Below are positions 34,200-46,959 of a stretch of DNA of 64,000 bases, piece by piece. The stretch is from Neoceratodus forsteri (Eukaryota > Chordata > Ceratodontiformes > Ceratodontidae). The DNA lies in contig CM028129.1 in the NCBI GenBank assembly GCA_016271365.2, forward strand, positions 849,718,501 through 849,782,500, in the 5' to 3' direction. Numbering within the stretch: the stretch's first letter is position 1; each line of letters opens with the position of its first letter. The notes beneath the pieces are model-generated. The model was not told the DNA's origin, did not search any database, and was given only the letters and a program-made list of their open reading frames with translations. The translations under genes were made by a program, and so were the position numbers.

Positions 34200-34594
34200 T
34201 GCAGACATTAGGGTTGAAGAACACAAAGCGCACAAAGTAGGGAACTGAAAAATCATTCGGGTTTTGGGTCTCCAGAGTGTTGGAAAATCAGTGGTGGGGT
34301 CTTATTTAGGGCTGTCAACCCCAACCTCCACCTCCTCCCATGAGCAAACAAGGTCAGATATGACCCCTTTTTAATGCAGAGCCCTACGGTATCACTATGA
34401 GGCACTGGCTTTGAGCTGTACCTTGAGCTTTGGACAGGAGGCTATGGACAGGGAGCTAAGGGATGGGCATTAGGGTTGACAACCCCAAGTATGACCCCAC
34501 TACTGATTCACCAATAGTCTGGAGTCCCAAAACCCTAATGTTTTTCATTTCCATACTTTGTATGCTTTTGAGTTCTTCAACCCTAATGTCTGCA
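34200..34594. mobile_element. MITE with long terminal inverted repeats, TA target
   Basis: Ends TGCAGACATTAGGGTTGAAG and its complement, flanked by TA at 34198-34199 and 34595-34596. The inverted arms extend over about 120 bp each (shared 'gggttttggg', 'ctccaga', 'gtggggtc', 'tgtcaaccc'). No coding capacity. A TA duplication suits Tc1/mariner-type elements. Confidence 0.75.
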
Positions 34595-34799
34595 TAAATG
34601 TCTTTTTCTGTAATTAATTTCCTTCATTTCCTGATAGTGGAATCATATCTTCATTTGCACAGGTCCTAAAGGGACAGATGTAAAATGAAATAAATATAAT
34701 ACTAGAGATAGTCCTGACCCAGTACATGGGCCCATCAGGCCTCAACATGCATTCAAACCTCAGTAGCATCTCCCAGGTGCGTGGTGCAGACCAGCTATT

Positions 34800-34982
34800 A
34801 TAAGGCATTTATGGAAACTTGCCATTGCCACAATAGCTAGTGCTCCTAGCTCTAGGGACTTGTCTCCCTAAACTTTTTCAATTCTTGTTCAATAAGGCAC
34901 TATTGGAAACTTGCCATCACTTCAATAGCTAGCGCCCTATCTAGAGCAAAGTTAATACAATATGCACTTGTCTCCAATTAAT
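34800..34982 (+). repeat. Imperfect tandem duplication (~91 bp)
   Basis: 'taaggcatttatggaaactt' at 34801 and 'taaggcactattggaaactt' at 34892 start two units that share 'gccat', 'caatagctag' and 'cttgtctcc'. Confidence 0.65.
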
Positions 34983-35149
34983 TATCCCTCTTCCTTCCCC
35001 AGCAGTTGTTTGATTATCAAAATGTATAGTCATAGTTTGCATTGCTTTGCCTAATACAAAGTGTATCTGCTTCCTTAAAATCACCTGTAGTGTACAGTAT
35101 GCCATTGTTTTATTGTCCCTGTATGTAGCCACATTGTATACCAATTAGT

Positions 35150-35402
35150 GTATCTGTACTGTATGTCAATATTGTGTATTGTAAACTGCTGTATAACGTT
35201 GTCCTAATAGAAACATAGAAATAAAGAATTTGATGGCAGATAAGGACCGCTTGGCCCACCTAGTCTACCCATTTTCCTGCCTAGCAGATAAGCTGCAGAT
35301 CCTACTTAACCAACAGCTTACTTCCTACTACCCCCACCCCCCAACAGGACCTCCTTGTAAATGAGTGTTCTCAAAGGAGGTTTCCTGCCAATAAACTTGA
35401 AC
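35150..35402 (+). mobile_element. L2-type LINE 3' tail, interrupted
   Basis: 'tgtgtattgtaaactgctgt' upstream and 'cttgtaaatgagtgttctca' plus 'caataaacttgaacttgaac' downstream form the 3' end pattern (short hairpin, AATAAA, short repeated tail) also seen at 47270-47330 and 58440-58530. It is split by a CR1 tail at 35209-35346. Confidence 0.55.
35209..35346 (-). mobile_element. CR1 3' end, minus strand
   Basis: The reverse complement reads '...taagctgttggttaagtag', 'gggtagactaggtgggccaa', 'gcggtccttatctgccatca' and a 'ctatgtttcta' tail, the same 3' UTR as the CR1 copies at 1150-2286 and 8398-8576. Severely 5'-truncated. Confidence 0.88.
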
Positions 35403-36191
35403 TTGAACTATAATGAAACAATTCCAAACTGTTCCAAAACTCCAAACTGAAGCACTCACTAGCTCAGATGAATTCAAAAACAGATTGTCTTCTCTACAGT
35501 CCATACATTTTATTAAAATGATGAAAAGCAAGCAGTGACAGTGGCAGAAATACAGACTGCTCCCTCTACATTGACAGCTTTGTGTATCATGAGCTTTATC
35601 GAGACTTATCAAGATGGTCTGCTCTGAAAATAATCTGAGCTAGTGAGTGGAGCCTCAACACGCATGTCAACACCTTGTGAGAGAAGGCAACCTGGTCTAC
35701 CACAAGACTGGGGTCAGTGCTGCATGCTCCAGCACCTCCTCCTAGTCATGGCCTATTAAGCCAGCTCACTGAGCTCACACCCAAACTCAGGTCACTAGCA
35801 TAGGAAGGCAATGTGTTCCCACAGGGCCAACAGACATCCCTACAAACAACCTTACTTCATAATTTTTTGTGTGAAATTTTGACCCCAAAATGTTAAGAGT
35901 TTTCTTATGACTCATTGTTTTGAACATGACAGGTGTCATTTAATAAGCATACCGGACAAAATTCAATTTTGCATCAGAAGAGCAAAGACATGTCGGCCAG
36001 GATTTGAAAACATAGGCTGTCATGTTCATGAGGTGATGTGAAAATGACTATGCTAAACATTTGGGGTTTAAATATTGAAAATCAAAGTTACGAGAAGCAT
36101 TGAAAACTCACAAAATACCTTTGTAGCTTTTCCACATAACACACAGATAGCTAAAGCAGTAACAGTTACAGGGCCAATGCACAAGCTTACT
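35403..36191. other. No recognised feature
   Basis: Mixed sequence without a frame, repeat or motif I can support. 'tttgaccccaaaatgttaag' near 35878 resembles 'ttttgaccccgaattttcaa' near 36727, so the inverted-repeat unit at 36192-36701 may sit inside a larger repeat. Confidence 0.4.
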
Positions 36192-36701
36192 CACAGAATG
36201 TCAAAACAGTTCGACTCCTCAGGTACTGAGTCACTCAACAGGACACCTCCAACAACCTTCCAAGGCCAAACATTTTCACACCAGCAGATGCTTTCTCAAG
36301 CCTTGAAAAGCTTTAGTTGCTGGAAAATGTTTGTCCTCAGAGGGAGGGTGCATCAGAGCCTACTGCTGTTTTTATTTTCAATTAAAATTTGTTATCCTCC
36401 AACACAATCTGTTGCACTGCATTGTTGCCAATTGAGTTTTGCACTTGGTTTTGCCATTATTGATCTTCTGATGATTGTGTTTGCCTGTATGCCTAATCCC
36501 TCTCTCTGCCTTCCTCTGAGTCATAGCTGGAAACGAGCCTCAGCTCAGTGTGCCTTTCATGGTCATTAAACATTTAAGTAAATAAATAAATACATACATA
36601 CATGTATACATACATACGTACATACATAAATAAATAAATAATGCTGGTGTCCTGTTGAGTAAATCGATACCTGAGGAGTCAAGCTGCTCTGTCATTCTGC
36701 G
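36192..36701. repeat. Inverted repeat pair enclosing a microsatellite
   Basis: 36192-36246 ('cacagaatgtcaaaacagtt', 'cgactcctcaggtactgagt') is inverted at 36645-36701 ('acctgaggagtcaagctgct', 'gtcattctgcg'). Between them lies a mixed (aaat)/(cata)n microsatellite at 36573-36642. This may be a MITE later expanded by the microsatellite. Confidence 0.65.
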
Positions 36702-38270
36702 ACCTATTACTTTGCTGTTTTTCAATATTTTGACCCCGAATTTTCAACACAGTCTTCTTATGACCCCACCTCATGGACCTGGTAAGTGAAACATTTTTTT
36801 ATTGAGATTTTTATCCCTGGTGGGGCCAGCAGGCAGCTCCAGACTCTCGTTTAAATGACAAGTCTACCCATTACCACACACTAACACACTTTATTGTGCA
36901 CAAGTATAAACAATCTATAGCCACGCAGAGCATAGCTCAAAGGGGGGGGTCACAGATAAAGGGCTGGTGCTCAGTCATTTCACAGTGATTTAGTACCAGT
37001 CCCTTGTAACTGAAATTTGGGACCACAGCATTTTAAATCTCACTCATTAGTGAGCCCTAATACTAGGAGCTATATGGCTTTCTTGTTAGATAACCTTTAC
37101 TATGTCAGTACTGTATAGAGAAACCAGTTTACAACATGTTTACATTTTAATGAAGAAGCTCTATTCAATTTGAAAGAGAATAGGATAGCTCTGAATAGGC
37201 TGTGCATCTCCACAGAAAACTCACAATGAGGGGCTGATTGCTGCTGGCCTCTACAGACACACTTATGATGGACTCTGGCATAGTTATTTTCTGTCCCCCC
37301 CTTATGCTGGCACTTGAACTCAACAGTAAGAATGTCAGCAAACCTGAAGTGGAGGTGCAATGATCGGAGCCCCCCCCCAACCACCAAGAGCATTACCTTT
37401 CTTGCCACAAGAAACAATTATCACAAATAGTTTTAAAAGGCTCTTTGAATGAATTTCTGACCCTGGCGGTGCTGTCCCTCCTTCCCCTGGGTTTGCCTAG
37501 ATATGCCCATTATGTTCCCTCTTGGTCAGTCCTTGCCAGGTGAAGGCTCTGCATGTGGAATGGAGTATGGACTTGTAACCTCTGTTGGCTGAGTTGCTTC
37601 TTGTGGTCAGTTTGTAGAGGGAATTTTGAACACCTAGTGCTTTGAGTGCCATTCTTCCACGGGTGGGTTGTGGGGTATCCTGCCACTACCAAAATGGAGG
37701 ACTCTGGATTTTATTGCTGATTGGTGGATGTGAGTGGGAGGAGAGTGGGGACAGTGTCACTCAAGCTACAAGAGGGGTTAGTAAGTCCATTGTGATGACT
37801 GGTGTTCAAATGCTCAGTAGGCAACCATTGGTGGAAGTCTCAGAGATAATTTTCGAACATTGTTTGGTAATTTGCCCATTTATTGCTCGCTTTTGTCTTA
37901 AAAGATACAGTATATCCATTTATTTTATGTTCTTCACAATATCTGTCCAGTTTGATCTTGAATTCTTCCATAGTCCAACACCACTGTTTGAGAGAAGCAC
38001 ATAACCCTCTTTTTGGAGTGGTTTAATTCTGCTTTCAGTTGTAGTATATCGGATCTAGTATCACATTGTATATTTCTGGTGTCCAACCCAAAACAGTCCC
38101 ATAAGTTTTAAATAATGAAAGCTCCATAAATCAGACATAAGTCTTACCTCAACTTGCTATACTTGAATGTCTGCAGCCCCAAAGTGTCAAACCTCTATAC
38201 GCTAGTGTTTTCATTTCTGCTGTCATCCTAGTTGCCCATGCTGGACCTGCTCCAAGTTTTAAACACGTGT
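36702..38270. other. No convincing gene
   Basis: Short frames only. Minus-strand sequence near 37990-37900 can be read as 'WTMEEFKIKLDRYCEEH', faintly like a CR1 C-terminus, but is too short to call. A 'ggggggg' run lies at 36943 and another poly-C at 37371. Confidence 0.35.
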
Positions 38271-38271
38271 T

Positions 38272-38612
38272 TAGAGATGGGTAAGTTGGCTAAATTTGTT
38301 CCATGAACTAATCCATGAATTTAACACAATTCACAAAGTGTGGATTGATCAGCAAAGTGCAGAATTTCATCACAAGTGGCAGAATTCAACATGTGAAGTG
38401 TGGAATTTAACCTGCAAATGATAGAATTTCACTGATTGTGGGCAAAATTCCACACTTCATGGGTGGAATTTTGCCTTTCGCATGGAAAACTTCATGATTT
38501 TGGGCAAAGTTGAAGTTGCTGAGGTAGGAAAACTTTGCCAAACTCCGCAGATGGAAATTTTGGCCACTTCACAGCAACTTCACTGGCGAATTAAATCTAT
38601 GGTACATCCCTG
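38272..38612. repeat. Repetitive 'gaattttgcc' region, probable foldback MITE
   Basis: Starts 'tttagagatgggtaagttgg' and ends 'ctatggtacatccctgtatg'. Between are many variants of 'gtggcagaattcaacatgtg' and, after about 38440, the complementary 'attccacacttcatgggtgg' and 'gcaaagttgaagttgct'. The pattern suggests repeated, partly inverted units without coding capacity. Confidence 0.5.
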
Positions 38613-40804
38613 TATGTGGTACACTTAGCTAATAGTGCTAGACTTGGCAGGGAGAAATACAGGATTGAACCCCCCCCCACTTTACAAGAACTAAGGGAGA
38701 GACAGGCCTGCTTCTGTTGCTTCCCTGTCCTCATCTTCCTGAAATAAAGCACCTAAGATCTCACACCCTCACCCCAGTGAACATGTCTTAGGTACAAGTA
38801 AGGGAACCCACACATGGCCATAGGTATGACAGCAGTCATTACAGCTGGGAGATGGGATGTACTTATTGGAGTGAGTTACGGCAAAGGCTTTCATGTTGTC
38901 CAGGCAGTTGAACACTAGTGACATTAATGATGCCCTGCTACCCTTCACTTTTCATATTTACAAGAAATAGAACACAACAATATAAAGATATAGTCACACA
39001 AAGGCAAATAGCTCAACCCTTATCACAGCTGTCCTCCTCCATGGTTGCAAACACCACCACAAGTGCACAGCATGCATGCATTGTCAGTCACTCTGAAAAA
39101 GGAAAGCCAGTGTTGAATAGCCTCATGGACGGATACCATGAGGTTTAGCTCAGTATGTGTAGGCTACTAATAACTAGGCTGACCATCTCATGTTTTGTTT
39201 CCTGTTCTACAAAGTAATAAACCTCTGTCCTCCTCCTCCTACCCCACCCCCAGTACACATGCCTCATGGGCATTGGCACCTCCAGCACAGAACAGTTGAG
39301 GAAGCAGAAAACAGACTGTTAAATAGCACAAAGACAAGCCAGGCAGCACCCAAACCTGCAAATGTCAAATATCAGGCCCATTAGCAATCTGCTTACCTTC
39401 TCCTGTCACTGGTATTATTAACTCCTCATGACAGACAAGCCACAAGGGACATGCAGTTAGTCATGAACATCCTGGAGGTGGGCAGTGATTTTGAGATATA
39501 ATAAGTGAGTAGTTGAGGATAATGGACTGCTGACCCTAGTAAGGCTTCTGGGGGGAACTTATATTATAAAAGCACAGAAACAGGGTGCACCTTTGTGGTA
39601 GGTGACCCATGCCCATTATTTTCCCAGCATTCTGTCTGTAATTCAGGCACCAGGTGAGACTTTTTTTTCAGGACTGGAGACCTTCATGTCCTAAGATGAT
39701 GGAAGTCCTCAAAATGGCCCCTCCCCACTCCCCACAGAGAGATCAGACCCTTCCTGATCTGCCACAGGATGTTACCGAAGGACATTGGGGTAAAAGGGAT
39801 AAGGACTCCTGCACATGACACTATGAGGGAGAGGCGTGGCAATAAATATACTGGCCTCAATGCTCATTAATACAAGCTAAGCTACAGACTCACAGCTGTT
39901 GAACTCAAGATAATGTTGCCTTGCCCTCTCAGATGACAGTCAGTCTGAAGATGGATGCTAGACCCTAATGCATTAACTTGTCCTCTTTCCCCTCCATAAA
40001 GGAGGTTTAGCCCTCAGTTTTGAGAGATAGAGACTAATTTAGAACACAGTAGAAGTCCACCTGCCTAATCCCTAAATCTTCTTTCCTAAAATATTAATCA
40101 TGGGGTAATAGCCAATGCCAGCCTGTAGCACTCCCCCCAGATACATACTCCTTAACCACTTCCATATAAGACCACCTACAACCCCCAGACCTAGAGAGTT
40201 TGGCACCTGAACCCCGTCACCCCCACCCTATGATACTGGTGAATGGCATCAAGGTTCAGAACTTTAGAAAACTAAACCCTACTGATGCCCCATTCAAACT
40301 AGGCTGGGCTAACTACTTTGTTGTCCCAGTAATACCACACAAATATAAACTCATTGTAAAGTCCACCTCTGCAGTCCAAGGCAGGATTGATATTGTTATG
40401 ATTGATTGACAGTTTGTTAGGAGCTGATGGCAATCCCACTGGGTGCAGGATGGGCCCTGGGAGATTTTGTGTTGCCACTGGTTCATCCTTATCAGTTTTT
40501 TTATGATATTAACATTTCCAGTAAATGTTTGTCATGAGTATGAAAATGAATCCATAGTTCTTTTTAAAGGCTCCCTACATTATGTCAGAATCTATCTCTA
40601 ACTTTGAAGATGGTTACACGTTTGTATTTTTACTTCATGTTTCTCACAGGATACTCCACAGTCTATACAGTTCAACTCCTAGTTGAGATAAGAAGGTGGA
40701 GTAGGAATACAGATCAGAAAGCCCCAGAACCTCATTGGTGGGTATGGGAGTCTCCTACTCTGCCCATTGGAAGATAATTGTTTCTTGCCATATTGCTCCT
40801 TGTA
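38613..40804. other. Mostly unassigned; one unexplained small frame
   Basis: No repeat family recognised. The frame 40200-40409 (+), 69 residues, has a protein-like composition (includes 'FKLGWANYFVVPVIPHKYKL') but no homology I can name and no splice-site context I can defend. A purine repeat (aaaggg)n sits at about 40808-40832, at the edge of the SINE that follows. Confidence 0.35.
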
Positions 40805-41017
40805 CAAAAGAGAAAGGGAAAGGGAAAGGGAAAATTATTTAACCTTGAAAGGCACACTAAGCTGAAGCTTGTTTCAGGTGTGACCTGGGAGCACAAACAG
40901 TTACTGTAAATGAATTGCTCAGGGTCACACAGTATGTAAGTGGGAGTGAGATTCAAACCCTGGTCTCCAAGTTTGCAGCTCAGAGCCCTAAACTACCATG
41001 CTATACTGCCACCGCAC
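40805..41017 (-). mobile_element. MIR-like CORE-SINE, minus strand
   Basis: The minus strand reads 'ggcagtatagcatggtagtt' (MIR-like start with box A), 'agggtttgaatctc' (box B), 'tactgtgtgaccctgagcaa' (start of the core) and on to 'gtgcctttcaaggttaaata'. tRNA-derived head plus core order matches MIR-type SINEs; related heads lie at 13887 and 59395. Confidence 0.72.
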
Positions 41018-41034
41018 AAAAAGACGAACAAAGA

Positions 41035-41130
41035 GGGTGGTTTTATACCTTTATTGGACCAACAAGAGATTTAAAAATGTAAGCTTTGGAATACAAGAGC
41101 TTTATATATGCAAAGCTGTAACCTAATATG
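41035..41130 (+). repeat. Partial relative of the 30080 insertion
   Basis: 'gttttatacctttattggac' then 'caacaagagatttaaaaatg' and 'taagctttgg' resemble the left arm of the element at 30080-30423 in order, without its right arm. Confidence 0.4.
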
Positions 41131-41239
41131 ACAAGGCTTTTAAAATGGCTAAAACAGGGCAAAACACAAGACCTGGCCCACTATGATACTACACTTGAAT
41201 GTCAGGGGCTTCACTGTCTAGCCAAACACAAGCAGGTGC

Positions 41240-41585
41240 TTATTTGAGAGAGACGGAGATACAATAGAGACTTTAAATACCTCAAGGGTGTAAATAAAGT
41301 ATAAGATGGCAGCATCTTTGAAAACAAAGATGTTCAAGAACAAGGGTCCATGATATGACAATAGAGGTGGGTAGACTTAGAGATAACATGAGGAAGTATT
41401 TTTTCTTGGAAAGGGTGGTGGATCCATGGAACAGCATTCCAGCAGAGGTTGTAGGAGCCAAAACAGTAGGGGAATTCAAAAATGCGTGGGACAGATTAAG
41501 TAAAAAAAAACAAACTCTGCACTACTGGTAGGTAAGGCAGATGGGGTCCTCCTAGGCTATGGGCCTACTGTCAGGTGTTTGGAAT
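41240..41585 (+). mobile_element. CR1 fragment, ORF2 C-terminus to 3' UTR
   Basis: Parallels 20865-21200 of the full CR1: 'agagactttaaatacctcaa', 'gaaagggtggtggatccatg', 'aattcaaaaatgcgtgggac' and a degraded 3' UTR 'ggctatgggcctactgtca'. Reading frame is lost. Confidence 0.82.
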
Positions 41586-41599
41586 TCATCAGAACCTGC

Positions 41600-42240
41600 A
41601 ATCAAGCACGCATGAAAGTCAACCACACTCTCTTATGGTGCACTCTGGAGAGGAGTGGCTTTTCAATCTCCTTCTTGGTCCACACAGGAAGTCTATAACT
41701 CATTGGGAACACCAGGGTATCTCCCACCATGTGTTTGCAAGGAAGGCCTGAACTTTCTGGTTCATAAATGAGCCTGGAAGGAAGCTCTGCTGGGAAAATA
41801 GGAGTCACTCTGGCATAACTCACACAGCCAAATAGCAAGCAAAACATTTTGGTGGCCAACTTGAAACTCCAAGGACATAATTTCCTTCCAACAACTCTTA
41901 TAGCAGTAGTCAGGGACCCTGGAGATATTCCAACACATAGCAGCAACATTCTCCCTTCCCAAAGAGGACTTCTGGAAATACTTCCAGCTCAAACATGCCA
42001 TATCCTACAGACTTCTTTCCTCCACAGTGCAGAAGAAGGATAACCTATTCTCACATATAGATTGCTGGACTCAATTCCCAAGAGGACTTGGAGGTAGAAT
42101 ATGTATCTTCCTACTGAAACCCCACTGTGCCACTCTAGGAGAGTTTCACACAGACCGGGGAGAAGATACTGGCTCCACTATTTCTGAGGAAAGCTGGCAG
42201 AAGCTGCTACAAAAAGCACACCCAGCCTTCTAGGACATTC
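41600..42240 (+). pseudogene. Possible Tx1/L1-type LINE C-terminal fragment
   Basis: Frames across 41920-42060 can be read as 'EDFWKYFQLKHAISYRLL' followed by 'SSTVQKKDNLFSHI', resembling the region after the RT in Tx1/L1 LINEs. The rest of the stretch is open only in short pieces. The family match is by pattern and weak. Confidence 0.35.
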
Positions 42241-43829
42241 AATACCAGTTAATCCAAAAAGAAGATTTTGCACAGATGGTGTTGCACTCAATTGATCTTA
42301 TGTAGAATGGGTTTTCTCCCGCACAGTTGGTGTTGGAGATGAAATCAAGCTCCGGGCACCCTCCTGCACATAATTTAGAGCTGTCTGATTATTGCCTGCT
42401 ACTGGGAACAAATAATGGATTTTAGTAGTGGAGTGCGTCATGTGACATTACTTATGGATCCCTCTCTATCAATCCTGGGAGATGACTCATCTCTTTCCAG
42501 CATGGATCCTTGGGCCTGGAAATGGATTCTGCTAGTGGCCTTACTCTTTGAGTACCTAATATACCCTAATTAAGCAGGTAATATAAGATCCCAGATTAAT
42601 TATCAGCTATGATATTCTTTAGTTGACCAGTTGTATTTTTGTTTCTTGTGTTTTACTGACTTGCTGTGCAGTGTCCAGCACCCCTGAGATTAGGTGTTTT
42701 AGAACTAACATTGTCTTGCCTTACCTTGCTTTGCCTGAATAAAACCACCCAACAACAATGCTGAGAGAAAAGAAACAGGGTTTTCCCTAGTTTAACCAAG
42801 ATTGGTCAGTCAACTTTTGTATGGGCAATATCTAGGTACTGTCTCATCTGGAGCACTCATCCCAATAATTCTCAAGCTATTTGTTTTTTAAACATCTAGC
42901 TGTGCTACCAGCAGCTACTCTCTCACAGGCATTCCTGCCCACAATGCCTGTAGTTAGGACAGTGCATGACACAAGAGTACTAGATGGCCATCATCTGTGT
43001 AGCTGTGAGAGTTTTTACACCTTTTCCACTATCCTTCCCTTCTCCCACAGCAACTGTGGTATTCACATGCATCTGCAGGATCCCTGTTCAGGAGGTTGGG
43101 AATGCTCATATCTCACAGCATTGGAGGCACCTCTCCATCTGTCCAGAAAGGGCTGCCACTGGTAACCACACTGGTCATAAGCTGTATTAGCCTTGGGGTG
43201 GGCTGCAGCACACTCAGTAAATCCTGGTACCTTATCAATAATTTGTTCAACTGAACACAGCTTGACAAATGGAAGAGGCACTCACAGCCAAAATTGCTGG
43301 TTCTGTTTTATTCAGGCTTCCTGCTAACAAAGCACAATGTGCTAGACCAGGATAAAGAAGACCCCAACACTTCCAGCCTTAACCAGTCTCTTTGTCAGGG
43401 GAAGGGAGCATAAGGGCTCAGTGACATAATCAGAAGGCAGACTTTAATAACACTGCAATGAGCACAGGGTCACCATGAACCTGAATTGCCCATGTGATAT
43501 CATTAGGCACAATTACTAAGCTGTTGAGGTGTCCCTTACCTGATTCAAGTACTTAAAAATACATCTTCCTTGGGGCATGGCCTGGCTGACAACTCAGTGG
43601 CAGCCTGATTCCTCAGCTCCTTCTCTTCCTAATTGTCCTTTACAATCCTTATGCTAACTGAAGTTAAGTGAACCCAAACAGATTTGACAACTTAGCAATG
43701 TCAACAGATCCTGACAAACAACTTTACATCAAGCTCCAATGAAAGAATTACCTTGCAATCAGGCCATCCACAGTCCCATCCTGCAGCCACAGGGAATACA
43801 GACTCTCCTCTAAACATGACCACCATTAG
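42241..43829. other. Unassigned; possible 5' region of the Tx1/L1-type LINE
   Basis: No gene recognised. The last part (from about 43560, 'ggggcatggcctggctgaca') precedes ORF1p-like sequence and may be its 5' UTR. Earlier sequence, including a 94-residue frame at 42881-43165, shows no domain. Confidence 0.35.
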
Positions 43830-44710
43830 CCTTGCAGTCTCAGGCCAAGCTCTGGATGACCTGCAAGAAATATGGAACATGTTTTCCAAGCTTTGAAATG
43901 AAATCGGTGACCTAAAAGAACAACATTTTTAAACTGTACAGCATATTGTGTCTCTTTCCCAGCAGATTACACTGAATGAACAGTAACTGTCAAAACAAGA
44001 CACTGCCACAGATTGTATCTTGACCCAGCTGTTTGAAGAGGACTGTGTTGTCCAAAAGCTATGGAACAAAGTCAAGGATCTGGAAAACTGAGGTCAGAGG
44101 AAAAATCTATGACTGGTCAGATTTCCAGAAGGGCAGAGGGTTGTGACATGAATGTCTTTTGCAAGACATTATACTGGCCATCCTCAAGCACCAGTGTCCT
44201 ATTCTACTTGAAACAGAGAGATCCCACCATTCGCTGGCCCCCTCTCCAAAACTGGGACAAAGACCAAGACCTATCGTGGTCAAATTCCTGAGGTTTTCCA
44301 TAAAAGACAGAATAATTCTGCTGGCTCATGAACAGGGCCCTATCACATGGCAGGAGCACTGGATTCAAGTATTTCCTGATTCCTCTCTGGCACTCACAGA
44401 GTGGTGCTGGGAATTCACCAATGACCACCATGCATTGATGGATCTCCAGGTGCCATATACTTTATGTTACCCTGCCACATTACAAATTACAAGAAATGGC
44501 ATACAACATTCATTCACCAACCCAGAAGTGGCTGAAGATTTCATCTACCACTCCTGGCCCCATGCTCCAGTCCAGGACCACAGAGAGCACAAAGAGGGCA
44601 AAGATATGGATACTACTCTCAAACCTTTTGGGCATAGTATGGGTGTAACAATCATCCACCAGTGCCCCCACAGACACAAACTCCAGCGGATGACTTCTGA
44701 TATCTAAATC
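43830..44710 (+). pseudogene. L1/Tx1-type ORF1p (RNA-binding chaperone) remnant
   Basis: L1-type ORF1p trimerises by a coiled coil and binds RNA with an RRM and a C-terminal domain. Here 43900-44150 has stop-broken helix ending 'KVKDLEN' (the DLENR block). The frame 44159-44707 then has 'ERSHHSLAPSPKLGQRPRPI', 'VVKFLRFSIKDRIILLAHEQ', 'IQVFPDSSLALTEW' and 'YPATLQITRNGIQHSFTNPE', in the order of the RRM end and C-terminal domain of L1 ORF1p. Several stops and one frame change disable it. It lies upstream of, and in the same orientation as, the ORF2 at 48100. Confidence 0.78.
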
Positions 44711-46389
44711 CAGAAAATATGGTTGTGGTGTCACCACACAAGGGTACAGCAGGCTACAATTCTGGCTCTCCAGCACAGCTCAGCTCTTCAGAAACTGCAC
44801 AAAAGCAGAGAACATGAGGCCTCTCCTGAAAGCTCCAATGCCAAACCCTTTGGCAGTAAGTACTTGCTTCTACACCAGTTGGCCTCATATAAAGTGCCTG
44901 AGGCTAAGCCACATTCCTTTGTACCACTAATCTTGCTGACAAAGTAATTTCAACTCTACAGACTGAGCTTTCCCGCTTAATATAGCCAGCCTCCACTGAG
45001 CAGTTTACCAGGCCCTGAGGATACACATACTCACTCCTATGCAGAAGCAGCTGCTGTGGCACCTCGAACTCTGAGACAACATTTCAGGGCAATGGTTGAT
45101 GGAGCCCTCTTGCCCATACTGAAAACAGGCTTTCACTTGGCTGGAGTTTGCTAAAGCCGCCAATTGATTTAGCTCCATCGGCCATTACTAATCAATTTCA
45201 TGCAGCCCCAATGGGCTAGTAAAGTGGCCGAGCAAAGACATTAATATGTGAGTGCTGTGAAGCACTGCTACATGAACATTGCCCTTTTAAGATGTCCTTT
45301 TCGGTGTATAATGGGCCTGTCTAAGGCTTAGCTGGCTTTATTTCACTCTTACTTGTTATGTTTACTTTATGAAAAGTAATGTTAATGCCTTGAAGTATAA
45401 ATGTCATGATCAGGGAGGACCCAATTTTTCCATGGCAAGTAGGTCCAAATACACAATAATAGGTGCTAATGTTGTAACAGTCTGGGACCCTGACTAATCG
45501 CTCCTTAATATCAAAGGTATACTTCTTCCGAGTACAAATGTTTTTTGAATATGAATGTTAAGATTTTACATTATGGTTTCAGATATCAGATCTGAACCTG
45601 GGGGAGGGGTGGGAGTGGAGACAGCTCATTGTATAACATGGGAGGGAAGCCATAGCAACATGCTAAACTCATACATGTGGGAAAGTGGCTTAATGTTTAC
45701 AGTAGATGGCTGCACTACTACACCTAGGTGATGTAGCAGTGACAGATTGATCTTTTACATGGTCACAGCAGACTGACTTTCTCCCCTTGGCAATCATATT
45801 CTTAGCACTTCTGTCACACAGGGCCCAATATTCATTAAAAAGGCATACAGTATATGCATTCACTATTGGAGGGGCTGCTTTCAACAAGACTGGACACATA
45901 TAAAGACTGCAAGGTCAATGGACATTGCAGCACAGAAGTGTATAGCTATGCTATGCAGGATCTCTTCTGTTGACAGGACATAGGTCCCTCAGCACCCCCT
46001 GTGCAATAACTAGGTGGGTTGTGCCCTCAGCTGGGGTCAGGATATAGATCAGAGCTATGAGCTAAATCCCTAATGAAACCCCTTATCATCACTTTCTCAA
46101 TGCTGGTTGCAGACCAAAGTATATAACAAGATAATACAACAGAGGGTATATGCCCTGCTTATTTCTGTTCTTGCCAACAGTGCACCTCTGCCCAAAGGAT
46201 GGAGCCCCTGGTGGAGGACACTGCCCCACAACCATTTGGGGTAGATTACACAGCAGGAATAGCCACTGGTCAATACCTAATTATATTTTTCTTATAGGTT
46301 CAGATAATTCTTCAGTTACACATAAATGAACAAGTTAGTAGAGTTATTAGAAGGTTGTTGAGGAAGGGGGATACCACATACCATGCTTG
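44711..46389. other. Unassigned spacer between ORF1p-like and CR1
   Basis: Could include the ORF1-ORF2 spacer of the Tx1/L1-type LINE, but at 1.7 kb it is too long unless it holds further insertions. I see no gene, tandem repeat or inverted repeat that I can defend. Confidence 0.35.
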
Positions 46390-46429
46390 CATCTTTGCTT
46401 AGTGCCCTGATCAGACACCGCAGGACTGG

Positions 46430-46959
46430 ATGCACAGTCTGGGCATGGGGCACAAGATGGAAAACTGGGTTAGGAACTGGCTAACAGACAGGAGGAAGAG
46501 AGTGTTGGTAAAGGGATCCAGTCTGGGGAGAAGGGGGTGTCCAGCGGGCTACCTCAGGGATCAGTCCTTGGGCCAGTCCTGTTTAATGTCTTCATTAGTG
46601 ACATTGTGGAAGGGCTGGAGGAAAAGGTTTGCCTGTTTGCAGATGATACCAAGAGCTGCAACACAGTGGATACTCCAAAAGGGGTGGAGACAATGAGGAC
46701 GGAGCTGGAAAAGCTTGAGAAATGGTCCAAGGTGTGGCAACTGAGGTTCAATTCCAAGAAGTGTGAAAAATGCACCTGGGATGATGGAACCCTGGAGCAA
46801 CAGGATGGGGAGGAGTTGCTGATGATCACCAATGAAGAAAGGGACCTGGAGGTTATCGTTTCAGATTACCCAAATGTGCATAAGCAGAGTACGAAGGCTG
46901 AAGGGAGGGCCAGTGGCATGCTGGGGTGCATGCTGCCACTCAAGCACAACTTCTACTAA
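46430..46959 (+). pseudogene. CR1 RT palm fragment
   Basis: 'NWVRNWLTDRRKRVLVKGSS' in one frame, then '[20 protein letters not shown]', '[20 protein letters not shown]' and 'LEKLEKWSKVWQLRFNSKKC' in the next (46537-46959). Both catalytic aspartates are present. A frameshift near 46540 and the insertion at about 46930 break it. Confidence 0.87.

Noticed and set aside
37900..38040. CR1 C-terminal fragment on the minus strand
   Set aside because: Only about 20 residues look right and no neighbouring CR1 sequence supports it.
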